DNA of 64,000 nucleotides from Micromonospora saelicesensis (GTDB lineage: Bacteria; Actinomycetota; Actinomycetes; Mycobacteriales; Micromonosporaceae), in NCBI RefSeq assembly GCF_900091575.1, contig NZ_FMCR01000008.1, forward strand, positions 124,001-188,000. Direction: 5' to 3'. Positions 22,333 to 30,002 of the stretch are shown piece by piece (within the stretch, counting starts at the first letter, position 1; each line of letters starts with the position of its first letter). Made by a program: the position numbers and the translations under genes. The notes below the pieces were generated by a model. It saw only the letters and a program-made list of their open reading frames with translations, searched no databases and had not been told where the DNA came from.

Positions 22333-25173
22333 ATGAGTGAGGCAGCCGCACCGGCGGGCGACATTCCCCCGTTCCGGTACACCGCGGCCCTGGCCGACGA
22401 GATCGAGATTCGTTGGCAGGACATCTGGGCGCGCGAGGGCACCTTCCACGCACCGAACCCGACCGGCCCGCTGGCCGACCCGACCCACCCACGCGCTGGC
22501 GCGGAGAAGCTGTACGTGCTGGACATGTTCCCGTACCCCTCCGGGGCGGGCCTGCACGTCGGCCATCCGCTGGGCTACATCGGCACCGACTGCTACGCCC
22601 GCTACCAGCGGATGGCCGGCCGCAACGTGCTGCACGCGATGGGCTTCGACGCGTTCGGCCTGCCCGCCGAGCAGTACGCGGTGCAGACCGGCACCCACCC
22701 CCGGACCACCACTGTCGCGAACATCGAGCGGTACAAGGCGCAGCTGCGCCGGCTGGGGCTGGCGCACGACGAGCGCCGCTCGGTGGCCACCATCGACACC
22801 GACTTCTACCGCTGGACCCAGTGGATCTTCCTGCAGATCTTCAACTCCTGGTACGACCGCGACGCCGGCCGGGCCCGTCCGATCGCCGAGCTGATCGCCG
22901 AGTTCGAGGGCGGTAACCGGCCCACCCCGGACGGCCGCGCCTGGGCCGAGCTGAGCGTCGCCGAGCGCCGCCAGGTCGTCGACGACCACCGCCTGGCGTA
23001 CGTCTCGCAGGCGCCGGTGAACTGGTGCCCGGGGCTGGGCACCGTGCTGGCCAACGAGGAGGTCACCGCCGACGGCCGTTCCGAGCGGGGCAACTTCCCG
23101 GTCTTCAAGCGCAACCTGAAGCAGTGGATGATGCGGATCACCGCGTACGGTGACCGTCTGCTGGACGACCTGGACAGCCTGGACTGGCCCGAGCCGATCA
23201 AGCTGATGCAGCGCAACTGGATCGGCCGCTCCACCGGCGCCCACATCGACTTCCCGACCAGCGCGGCACCGGTGCGGGTGTTCACGACCCGTCCGGACAC
23301 CGTCTTCGGCGCCACCTACATGGTGCTGGCGCCCGAGCACGAGCTGGTCGACACGCTGGCGCCGGCCAACTGGCCGGACGGGACGAGGGACGCCTGGACC
23401 GGCGGGCACGCCAGCCCCCGGGAGGCCGTCGAGGCGTACCGCAAGGCGGCAGCCGCCAAGACCGACGTCGAGCGGCAGTCCGACACCAAGGAGAAGACCG
23501 GCGTCTTCATCGGCGCGTACGCCACCAACCCGGTCACCGGCGGGCAGATCCCGATCTTCATCGCCGACTACGTGCTGGCTGGCTACGGCACCGGCGCGAT
23601 CATGGCGGTGCCGGCGCAGGACGAGCGGGACTGGGCGTTCGCCGAGGTCTTCGAGCTGCCCATCGTCCGTACCGTGCAGCCGGCGGAGGGCTTCGACGGC
23701 AAGGCGTACACCGGGGACGGTCCGGCGATCAACAGCGCCGCGCCCGAGCGCGGCCTGGACCTGAACGGCCTGGGGGTCGCCGACGCCAAGGCGGCGATCA
23801 TCGCCTGGCTGGAGGCGAACGGGCACGGCGCCGGCGCGGTGACCTACCGGCTGCGCGACTGGCTGTTCTCCCGGCAGCGTTACTGGGGCGAACCGTTCCC
23901 GATCGTCTACGACGAGACCGGCGCGGCCATCGCCCTGCCGGAGGAGATGCTGCCTGTCGAGCTGCCGGAGGTGGACGACTTCTCCCCGAAGACGTTCGAC
24001 GCCGACGACGCCAACAGCAACCCGGAGACCCCGCTGTCGCGGCGGCGCGACTGGGTCGAGGTCGAACTGGACCTGGGTGACGGGCCGAAGCGCTACACCC
24101 GGGAAACCAACGTGATGCCGCAGTGGGCCGGCTCCTGCTGGTACGAGCTGCGCTACCTGGACCCGACCAACAGCGAGCGGTTCGTCGACGCGGAGAACGA
24201 GCGGTACTGGATGGGCCCGCGCGCCGACGGTGACTGCGGGGGCACCGACCTGTACGTCGGTGGCGCCGAGCACGCCGTGCTGCACCTGCTGTACGCGCGG
24301 TTCTGGCACAAGGTGCTGTTCGACCTGGGGCACGTGTCGTCGTTCGAGCCGTTCCGCAAGCTGTTCAACCAGGGCATGATCCAGGCGTACGCGTACACCG
24401 ACGCGCGCGGCAGCTACGTGCAGGCCGAGGAGGTCTTCGAGCGCGACGGCGCCTACTACCTGGGTGACCTGGAGGTCAACCGCGAGTACGGCAAGATGGG
24501 CAAGTCGCTGAAGAACGTGGTGACCCCCGACGACATGTGCGCCGCCTACGGCGCGGACACCTTCCGGGTGTACGAGATGTCGATGGGCCCGCTGGAGGTC
24601 TCCCGCCCCTGGGAGACCCGGGCGGTGGTCGGCTCGTACCGGTTCCTGCAGCGGGTGTGGCGGGCCGTCGTCGACGAGCAGACCGGCGCCCTGCGGATCA
24701 CCGAGGACCCGGCCGACGAGGCGACCCGCCGGCTGCTGCACAAGGTGATCGACGGGGTCCGTGGCGACATGGACGGCATCCGGTTCAACACCGCGATCGC
24801 CAAGCTGATCGAGCTGACCAACGGGCTGACCCGACTGTCGGCCACGCCCCGCGAGGTGGCCGAGCCGCTGGTGCTGATGGTGGCGCCGTTCGCCCCGCAC
24901 GTGGCTGAGGAGCTGTGGCGCAAGCTGGGCCACGACACCTCACTGACGTACGCGGACTTCCCGACCGCCGACCCGGCGCTGCTGGTGGCCGACACGGTGA
25001 CCTACCCGGTGCAGGTCAACGGCAAGGTCCGTGGCCGCATCGAGGTCCCCGCCGACGCCTCCGAGGAGAGCGTCCGCGCGGCGGCCCTGGACGCGGTGGC
25101 GGCGACCCTGGCCGGCAAGGAACCTCGCAAGGTCATCGTGGTCAAGGGCCGGATGGTCTCGGTCGTCGCCTGA
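22333..25173 (+). CDS. leuS: Leucyl-tRNA synthetase
   Basis: A 946-residue class I synthetase charging tRNA(Leu). The HIGH motif reads HVGH (residues 75-78, in PYPSGAGLHVGHPLGY) and the KMSKS motif reads KMGKS (721-725). The editing CP1 domain lies between them, with its conserved Thr-rich region ending in TTRPDTVFGATYMVLAPEHE and the DERDWAF segment. A C-terminal anticodon-binding and leucyl-specific region closes it (QVNGKVRGRIEVP). ATG 22333 follows GAGGAGAG. Its length matches actinobacterial LeuS. Expression is probably controlled by the leader-peptide attenuator just upstream. Confidence 0.97.
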   Translation: MSEAAAPAGDIPPFRYTAALADEIEIRWQDIWAREGTFHAPNPTGPLADPTHPRAGAEKLYVLDMFPYPSGAGLHVGHPLGYIGTDCYARYQRMAGRNVLHAMGFDAFGLPAEQYAVQTGTHPRTTTVANIERYKAQLRRLGLAHDERRSVATIDTDFYRWTQWIFLQIFNSWYDRDAGRARPIAELIAEFEGGNRPTPDGRAWAELSVAERRQVVDDHRLAYVSQAPVNWCPGLGTVLANEEVTADGRSERGNFPVFKRNLKQWMMRITAYGDRLLDDLDSLDWPEPIKLMQRNWIGRSTGAHIDFPTSAAPVRVFTTRPDTVFGATYMVLAPEHELVDTLAPANWPDGTRDAWTGGHASPREAVEAYRKAAAAKTDVERQSDTKEKTGVFIGAYATNPVTGGQIPIFIADYVLAGYGTGAIMAVPAQDERDWAFAEVFELPIVRTVQPAEGFDGKAYTGDGPAINSAAPERGLDLNGLGVADAKAAIIAWLEANGHGAGAVTYRLRDWLFSRQRYWGEPFPIVYDETGAAIALPEEMLPVELPEVDDFSPKTFDADDANSNPETPLSRRRDWVEVELDLGDGPKRYTRETNVMPQWAGSCWYELRYLDPTNSERFVDAENERYWMGPRADGDCGGTDLYVGGAEHAVLHLLYARFWHKVLFDLGHVSSFEPFRKLFNQGMIQAYAYTDARGSYVQAEEVFERDGAYYLGDLEVNREYGKMGKSLKNVVTPDDMCAAYGADTFRVYEMSMGPLEVSRPWETRAVVGSYRFLQRVWRAVVDEQTGALRITEDPADEATRRLLHKVIDGVRGDMDGIRFNTAIAKLIELTNGLTRLSATPREVAEPLVLMVAPFAPHVAEELWRKLGHDTSLTYADFPTADPALLVADTVTYPVQVNGKVRGRIEVPADASEESVRAAALDAVAATLAGKEPRKVIVVKGRMVSVVA

Positions 25174-25251
25174 CCCCTTGCCGGTCAGGGCAGCGGGCGG
25201 TCCGGCGCGAGCGATACCGACTGTGACGTCCACGGAGGCGGGCACCGCGTT

Positions 25252-25299
25252 GAGCGTTATGACTCAGAGGCATAAATATGCCTCTGAGTCATAACGCTC
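25252..25299. repeat. 48-bp perfect palindrome, A/T-rich
   Basis: Arms of 23 bp (25252-25274 and 25277-25299) are perfectly complementary around an AA loop. The arm centre reads TTATGACTCAGAGGCAT. It is far richer in A/T than its surroundings. It lies 79 bp beyond the leuS stop in a 405-bp gap that otherwise holds only a possible gene remnant. It may serve as a leuS terminator without a U-run, a protein-binding site, or a mobile palindromic element. Confidence 0.8.
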
Positions 25300-25318
25300 T
25301 CCGGCGCATCCCCGCCGG

Positions 25319-25560
25319 TCACCGGACAACCGGCTCGTACTGGAAGATCACCAGATCCCCGGACGGCCGTGGGCCTGGCAACCGTGTGGAAGGGGTCGAC
25401 GGTCGGGGGCCTGGTGCCTGGTGGCAACAGGTAGCGGCAGCCGGAGCCGGGCGGAGGGGTCACCCGGAACACGCGGACCGGTGCCGCCCAGTCCGGTCGC
25501 CAGACGGTCAGGGTGCTCGTCGCGCGACACCCAGGCCGTGGTCTGGCCGTCGGTGGTGAC
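25319..25560 (-). pseudogene. Possible frame-broken gene remnant
   Basis: Read on the minus strand, three protein-like pieces occur in different frames: VTTDGQTTAWVSRDEHPD, then LTVWRPDWAAPVRVFRV and the following Pro-rich stretch, then GDLVIFQYEPVVR and a stop. No single frame spans them. This resembles an eroded gene end, but the family is not recognised and chance cannot be excluded in GC-rich DNA. Confidence 0.2.
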
Positions 25561-25578
25561 TGCAGGTCAACGGCACGG

Positions 25579-26376
25579 TCAGTGGACCTGTCGCCCCGGC
25601 GGAGGGCAGGCGGTCACCGCTACGACACTGCGATGGGTATACAGCCAGTTGTGCCAGCGGCGTATTCCGTCGACCACGCCTGAGGCGCGCAGCCGGAGCA
25701 TGGCCGGCTCGCCCCGCTCGGCACCGGCGTCGATGCCCCGCCAGGTGCTCCCGATCTGATCGAGCATCACGTCCACCAGCTCACCCCGGTCCAGTGCCGG
25801 CGACGCCGCCTCGTAGGCGTCGCAGAGAACGCGACACCGTCGGCCCAGTTCGGCGGGATCGGCATCCTCACCCAACGCCGCCCAGTGCCAGCCGGCGAAC
25901 GCCACGTCCTCGATCCGCCGGCCTGGCGCGGCCAGGTCCCAGTCGAGGAAGGCAACCGGGAGCGGCCCGGCGGGGGAGTCCCGGTACACCGTGTTCTTCG
26001 GGGACAGGTCGCGGTGGCACACGGTCTCGGCGTCGCCGGACAGGTCGGTGTCCGCGCACGCGTCGTGCAGCCGCCGGATCAGCTGGCCCAGTCGCACCAG
26101 CGCCGGGTCGGCGAAGAATTCGGGGTCCTCCCGGTCCCGCCACGGCACCCGCCCGGCGACGTAGCTGAGCATCTGCCGACCGTGGGCGTCGACGCCCAGG
26201 TGGCGGGGCGCGAGGTCCGCGCCCACCCCGGCCAGGTGGCGCAGCAGCGCGCCGACGAAGTCCAGGTTGGCGGGCGGGGTACGTCGTACCGTGTCGCCGA
26301 CCCGGACCACGGCGGCGATGAATCCGCCGGTGAGTGGCTCCTCGGCAAAGCTGTCGGTCGGCTCGGGCACGGTCAT
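25579..26376 (-). CDS. APH-family phosphotransferase coupled to the murT-gatD operon
   Basis: A 265-residue protein kinase-like phosphotransferase of the aminoglycoside phosphotransferase/choline kinase superfamily. The catalytic loop is H121-R-D123-L-S-P-K-N128, and the metal-binding motif is FLDWDLAAPG (D145, D147). The usual glycine-rich N-lobe is short. ATG 26376 overlaps the stop of the DedA-type gene (ATGA), so it is the last gene of a four-gene minus-strand operon starting at murT. Many relatives have no known substrate; the context invites a small-molecule kinase role in envelope metabolism. A resistance role is not supported by anything nearby. Confidence 0.8.
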   Translation of the reverse strand: MTVPEPTDSFAEEPLTGGFIAAVVRVGDTVRRTPPANLDFVGALLRHLAGVGADLAPRHLGVDAHGRQMLSYVAGRVPWRDREDPEFFADPALVRLGQLIRRLHDACADTDLSGDAETVCHRDLSPKNTVYRDSPAGPLPVAFLDWDLAAPGRRIEDVAFAGWHWAALGEDADPAELGRRCRVLCDAYEAASPALDRGELVDVMLDQIGSTWRGIDAGAERGEPAMLRLRASGVVDGIRRWHNWLYTHRSVVAVTACPPPGRQVH

Positions 26377-27056
26377 ACTGGCATCCGACGGCGCTGGCGT
26401 TCGGCGCGCCACCACTGGTGGATGAGCACCAGGCTGGCGATCAGGCCGAGGCTGGCCGGGGCGGCGGCGTACCAGTTGACGTGGCCGGGTGAGCTGACCG
26501 CCGCGCCGATCGCCGCGTAGCCGAAGGCGGTCGGCGCGGACGCGATCACGCTGCCGGCCAGGAACGGCAGCACCCGGGCGCCGGTAGTGCCGTAGCCGTA
26601 GCTGACCAGGCCGAAGCCGGCGATCGGCAGCAACCGGACGGTGACCACACCGAGCACGCTCTGCCGGGCGAACCAGCCGTCGAGGCGGGCCAGTCGACCG
26701 CGGACCCGTTCGGCCACGAACTCCCGACCGAGCAACCGGCCGACCGTGAACCCGATCGCCGCCGCCACCAGCGCGGCGCCCAGGGCGTACGCGGCGCCCT
26801 CCAGCGGGCCGAAGATCGCACCTGCGGCGAGCGTGATGAAGGTCCGGGGTACCAGCGCGACCAGCAGCAGCGCACCACCGAGGATCGCCGCCACCGGGGC
26901 GAGGTCGCCCAGCCGGTCGGCGACCAGCGGCAACTGCGCCGGATCCGGCCGGGGCACCAGCAGCAGCAGTAACCCGCACCCGCCGATCAGCAGGACGAGC
27001 AGGGCGAACCGGGCGGCCGACGGCTGCCGGAGCAGCCGCCGGACGGCACGGATCAT
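26373..27056 (-). CDS. DedA/TVP38 (SNARE-associated) family membrane protein
   Basis: A 227-residue inner-membrane protein of the VTT/DedA/TVP38 type. The domain core is visible as PRTFITLAAGAIFGPLEGAAY, FTVGRLLGREFV and VVTVRLLPIAGFGLVSYGYG, in the order typical of TVP38-like proteins. About five hydrophobic segments are present. DedA-superfamily proteins include undecaprenyl-phosphate and lipid scramblases or flippases, which suits its coupling between gatD (ATGA, upstream) and the phosphotransferase (ATGA, downstream). The activity of this particular protein is an inference. ATG 27056 is chosen because it overlaps the gatD stop. Confidence 0.85.
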   Translation of the reverse strand: MIRAVRRLLRQPSAARFALLVLLIGGCGLLLLLVPRPDPAQLPLVADRLGDLAPVAAILGGALLLVALVPRTFITLAAGAIFGPLEGAAYALGAALVAAAIGFTVGRLLGREFVAERVRGRLARLDGWFARQSVLGVVTVRLLPIAGFGLVSYGYGTTGARVLPFLAGSVIASAPTAFGYAAIGAAVSSPGHVNWYAAAPASLGLIASLVLIHQWWRAERQRRRMPV

Positions 27057-27772
27057 GCCCGGGCGGCGGCCACCGCGGAGCGGCGCTCGTTGCGGAGCCG
27101 GTCCGACCAGGTGTCGTCCAACGGCGGGAGCTGGTGTGCGCCGGTGGCCCAGCGCAGCAGCAGGTCGGCCAGGGCGGGGTTGCGAGCCAGCGCCGGCCCG
27201 TGCGAGTAGGTGCCCAGCAGCTTGCCGCGCCACGCGCCCTCGGTGGCACCGTCGTTGCCCACCCCGGCGGTGACCCGGGCCAGCGGAGAGACCTCCGGAC
27301 CGAGGTGGGTGCGGCCGCCGTGGTTCTCGAAACCGGTCAGCGGGGGCAGGCCCAGCCGGGGGTCGATCTCACCGGCCAGCTCGCCCACGGCCCGGCTCTC
27401 GCCCCGGTCGGACCGCAGGTCGAGCAGCTCCAGCCCGCGGCACTGCACACCCTTGGCGAAGAACGAGGTGCCGAGCAGTTGGTAGCCGGCGCAGACGCCG
27501 AACACCACCGAGCCCTGCGCGACGGCGCGGTGCAGGCCGCCGTCGGCCAGCAGCCGCTGTGCGCCGAGCGCCTGCGGGCCGTCCTCGCCGCCACCGACCA
27601 GGTAGATGTCGGCGGTCGCGGGCAGCCGCTCGTCGGAGCGGACCTCCAGCACCTCGACCGGCATCCCACGCTGACGGGCCCGGCGGGCGAGGATCAGGGC
27701 GTTGCCCCGGTCTCCGTAGGTGGAGAGCAGGTCGGGGTAGATCCAGACGATGCGCAGACTCTCAGATGACAC
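27053..27772 (-). CDS. gatD: Lipid II isoglutaminyl synthase, glutamine amidotransferase subunit GatD
   Basis: A 239-residue class I glutamine amidotransferase-like protein that supplies ammonia to MurT for amidating the alpha-carboxyl of D-Glu in lipid II. The nucleophile is C94 in FGVCAGYQLLG and the catalytic His is H191 in GTYSHGPAL, positions close to those in S. aureus GatD. The N-terminus IVWIYPDLLSTYGDRGN is diagnostic. GTG 27772 overlaps the murT 3' end by 11 bp; upstream in-frame starts lie deep inside murT and are unlikely. It forms a MurT-GatD heterodimer at the cytoplasmic face of the membrane. Confidence 0.95.
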   Translation of the reverse strand: MSSESLRIVWIYPDLLSTYGDRGNALILARRARQRGMPVEVLEVRSDERLPATADIYLVGGGEDGPQALGAQRLLADGGLHRAVAQGSVVFGVCAGYQLLGTSFFAKGVQCRGLELLDLRSDRGESRAVGELAGEIDPRLGLPPLTGFENHGGRTHLGPEVSPLARVTAGVGNDGATEGAWRGKLLGTYSHGPALARNPALADLLLRWATGAHQLPPLDDTWSDRLRNERRSAVAAARA

Positions 27773-29024
27773 GGTCCAACTCCGCTCGGATGTCCTGGAA
27801 CGCGGTGTAGTTCGCGATGACCTCCAGCCGCCCGGGCGGGACCGACCGGAGTGCGTCGTCGAACGTGCGGACGTGCTGGAACGGCACGTCGTTGACGTCC
27901 AGTCGAACCGCCAGGTCGTATGCCCGGTCACCGGTGATCAACACCTGCCGGCCGCGCAGCGGGGCGAAGTCGACGTCGTAGAGCCAGGAGGTGTCCAGAC
28001 CGTCGGGGTCGCGCGCGTTGATGGAGAGCAGGGTCGGCGCGTCGTCGGCCATGTCGAACGCCTCCAGCCAACTGGCCGGGTTCTTGGCCAGCAGCAGCCG
28101 GATGTTGCGCCCGTCCTTGTCGACCTGGGCGTAGCGGCCGGCCACCGAGGTGACGATGCCGAGGCGGGACACCGCGTCGACCGGGCGGACGCCGAACTCG
28201 GCGGCCACCGCCAGCGCTGTCGCCGCGTTACCGAGGTTGACCTTGCCGGGCAGTTGGAGGGAGACCTTGTGCCAGGCGCCGGTCGGGTCGAGCACGCCCT
28301 CGTCCTCGACGACCCAGTGCGGCTCCGGTCGGCGTAGCGGGCAGCCGGTGCACCACCACTGCTCGCCGGAGCGCTGGATGGTGGAGCCGCACTCCGGGCA
28401 GACCCAGGAGTCGTCGTGCCAGCGTTGGCCGGCACTGAACCACGTCACGTGCGGCGGGTTGATGCCCCGGGCGGGGTCGCCCGGTGGGGTGGCGGCCCAC
28501 ACGACCAGCGGGTCGTCGGCGTTGGCCACCACCCGTACGTCGGTGTGCCGGACCAGCGCCGCGCGCCAGAGCTGCGCCATCATGGCGACCTCCTTGGCGC
28601 GGTCGAGCTGGTCGCGGGAGAGGTTGAGCAGCGCGACCACGTGCGGCTCGGTCGCCTCCAGCACCTGCGCCAGGTAGTGCTCGTCGACCTCCAGCACCGC
28701 GTACGGGGTGCTGCCGGCCTTGGCCAGCGCCGAGGTGTGCCCGCTGGGCATGTTGGCGCCGAACGAGTTGGTGGCGACCCGGCCGAGCACGCCAACCGCG
28801 GCGGAGGTCAATCGGGTGGTGGTGGTCTTGCCGTTGGTGCCGGAGACGAGCGCGATCGCGCGCCCGGCCGACAGGTGGGCCAGCAGGTCCGGGTCGATCT
28901 TCAGGCCGATCCACCCGCCGATCACTGAACCGTCGCCACGGCCGGCCGCCCGGGAGAGCGCCGCGGCGGTCCGTGACACGGAGCTGGCCACCTTGGCCCG
29001 TAGGGGCATTTTCGCGTCCGTCAC
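27762..29024 (-). CDS. murT: Lipid II isoglutaminyl synthase, Mur-ligase-like subunit MurT
   Basis: A 420-residue Mur-ligase-like protein with the P-loop GTNGKTTTT (residues 61-69), the Mur middle domain (LLNLSRDQLDRAKEV) and the MurT-specific zinc ribbon, with cysteines C208, C211, C224 and C227 (CPEC ... CTGC). A DUF1727-type C-terminal domain follows (LLAKNPASWLEAFD). It activates the D-Glu carboxylate in lipid II for amidation using ammonia from GatD. The GTG start lies 7 nt from a -10-like TAACCT, suggesting a leaderless transcript. It is divergent from mraZ and is the first gene of the murT-gatD-DedA-phosphotransferase operon. Confidence 0.95.
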   Translation of the reverse strand: MTDAKMPLRAKVASSVSRTAAALSRAAGRGDGSVIGGWIGLKIDPDLLAHLSAGRAIALVSGTNGKTTTTRLTSAAVGVLGRVATNSFGANMPSGHTSALAKAGSTPYAVLEVDEHYLAQVLEATEPHVVALLNLSRDQLDRAKEVAMMAQLWRAALVRHTDVRVVANADDPLVVWAATPPGDPARGINPPHVTWFSAGQRWHDDSWVCPECGSTIQRSGEQWWCTGCPLRRPEPHWVVEDEGVLDPTGAWHKVSLQLPGKVNLGNAATALAVAAEFGVRPVDAVSRLGIVTSVAGRYAQVDKDGRNIRLLLAKNPASWLEAFDMADDAPTLLSINARDPDGLDTSWLYDVDFAPLRGRQVLITGDRAYDLAVRLDVNDVPFQHVRTFDDALRSVPPGRLEVIANYTAFQDIRAELDRVI

Positions 29025-29031
29025 GCGAGCG

Positions 29032-29037
29032 AGGTTA
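29032..29037 (-). promoter_or_regulatory. -10 element of the murT operon
   Basis: On the minus strand TAACCT ends 7 nt before the murT GTG, a spacing that implies a leaderless mRNA. No good -35 was found at 16-18 bp. The reversed MraZ-like repeats at 29177-29192 lie about 140 bp further upstream, so if they control murT they act on another promoter or at a distance. Confidence 0.4.
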
Positions 29038-29176
29038 CCGGACCGCCGGCCCCACCAGATCGCCGCCGACGGTGAACCGTTCGGCCGTGGTGGCTGCGCG
29101 GGCGGCCGGGTCGGCGTCCCCCGGACGGAGTCGATCTATGTCGGAAAGCGGACCACGCCGAGGGGCGCTCAGAGCC

Positions 29177-29192
29177 CTCCACTCCGCTCCAC
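29177..29192 (-). promoter_or_regulatory. Reversed pair of MraZ-box-like repeats facing murT
   Basis: On the minus strand GTGGAG occurs twice (29187-29192 and 29177-29182) with an exact 10-bp period, the same hexamer and period as the boxes before mraZ but in the opposite orientation. Two copies are present where MraZ sites usually have three or more. It is a candidate MraZ site for the murT side of the 340-bp divergent gap. Confidence 0.4.
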
Positions 29193-29248
29193 CCCTTGTG
29201 ACGTGCGGTTTTGTCGTCGGGTCGGGCGCGCCACGCGGGCGAATTTGG

Positions 29249-29276
29249 TTGCGGGTGGAGGGAAGTGGAGTAGAGT
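29249..29276 (+). promoter_or_regulatory. mraZ promoter
   Basis: TTGCGG (29249-29254) and TAGAGT (29271-29276) are spaced by 16 bp. The three MraZ-box repeats occupy the spacer and the -10 region, so MraZ binding would directly block RNA polymerase. The predicted leader before mraZ is about 80 nt. Confidence 0.55.
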
Positions 29277-29280
29277 GGGG
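29255..29280 (+). promoter_or_regulatory. MraZ operator: three 10-bp-spaced GTGG(A/G)G repeats
   Basis: GTGGAG at 29255, GTGGAG at 29265 and GTGGGG at 29275 are direct repeats with a 10-bp period. This is the layout of MraZ boxes, where each repeat contacts one subunit of the ring-shaped MraZ oligomer. Autorepression of the dcw cluster is inferred. Confidence 0.75.
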
Positions 29281-29364
29281 ACCAATGGTGAGGCCGGGAG
29301 GGCTCACCGGCCCGGGGGGTCAGCGGCGCCGCGAACGCCGCTCAAGGGCGAGGGGGTTGGGCCG

Positions 29365-29796
29365 ATGTTCCTCGGCACCCACACTCCGCGCCTGGACGAA
29401 AAGGGCCGGTTGATCCTTCCGGCCAAGTTCCGGGATGAGCTGGCGGGGGGTGTCGTGGTCACCAAAGGGCAGGAGCGCTGCCTCTACGTCTTCCCGACCC
29501 CTGAGTTCCAGCGGATCGCGGAGCAGTTGCGCGCACAGCCGATGACTCACAAGGCGGCCCGGGCCTACAGCCGGGTCTTCTTTGCCAGCGCGCACGACGA
29601 GGTTCCGGACAAGCAGGGTCGGGTGACCATCCCGGCTCACCTGCGGGCCTATGCCGCGTTGGACCGCGAGTTGGTGGTGATCGGCGCGAGCACGCGGGTG
29701 GAGATCTGGGACAAGGTCGCCTGGGAGACCTACCTCGCCGAGAGCGAAGACGACTTCGCCGACATCGAGGAGGGGGTGCTGCCCGGCGGTCTGTAG
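29365..29796 (+). CDS. mraZ: Transcriptional regulator MraZ
   Basis: A 143-residue MraZ protein with two AbrB-like (SpoVT-AbrB) beta-barrel repeats: DEKGRLILPAKFRDEL in the first and DKQGRVTIPAHLRAYA in the second, each with the DxxGR motif used for DNA contact. It regulates the division and cell wall cluster and its own promoter. ATG 29365 (MFLGTHTPRLDEKGR) is the conserved family start; frames extend upstream but cross the operators. Three 10-bp-spaced boxes lie in the promoter 85-110 bp upstream. Confidence 0.97.
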   Translation: MFLGTHTPRLDEKGRLILPAKFRDELAGGVVVTKGQERCLYVFPTPEFQRIAEQLRAQPMTHKAARAYSRVFFASAHDEVPDKQGRVTIPAHLRAYAALDRELVVIGASTRVEIWDKVAWETYLAESEDDFADIEEGVLPGGL

Positions 29797-30002
29797 GGCG
29801 GTAACGGCGCCCGACGTACTGCGAGATCTCCAGCCGCTTTCGAGTTCCTGGCATCACTTCCCCGGTGCCAGGCGCACGATCCAGTCATTGGGCGACGGTC
29901 CGGTGTCAGGCGGGAGCGGATGGGGATCTGGCGGTACGACGGCAGCGCCGTCCGACGACAGGCGCACGAGAAGAACGGACGTTTCAACCAGTGGGGGTCA
30001 TC

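Noticed and set aside
25579..26376. Antibiotic resistance gene (aminoglycoside kinase)
   Set aside because: The fold is shared by many metabolic kinases. The gene is embedded in a cell wall operon, with no resistance or biosynthetic genes around it.
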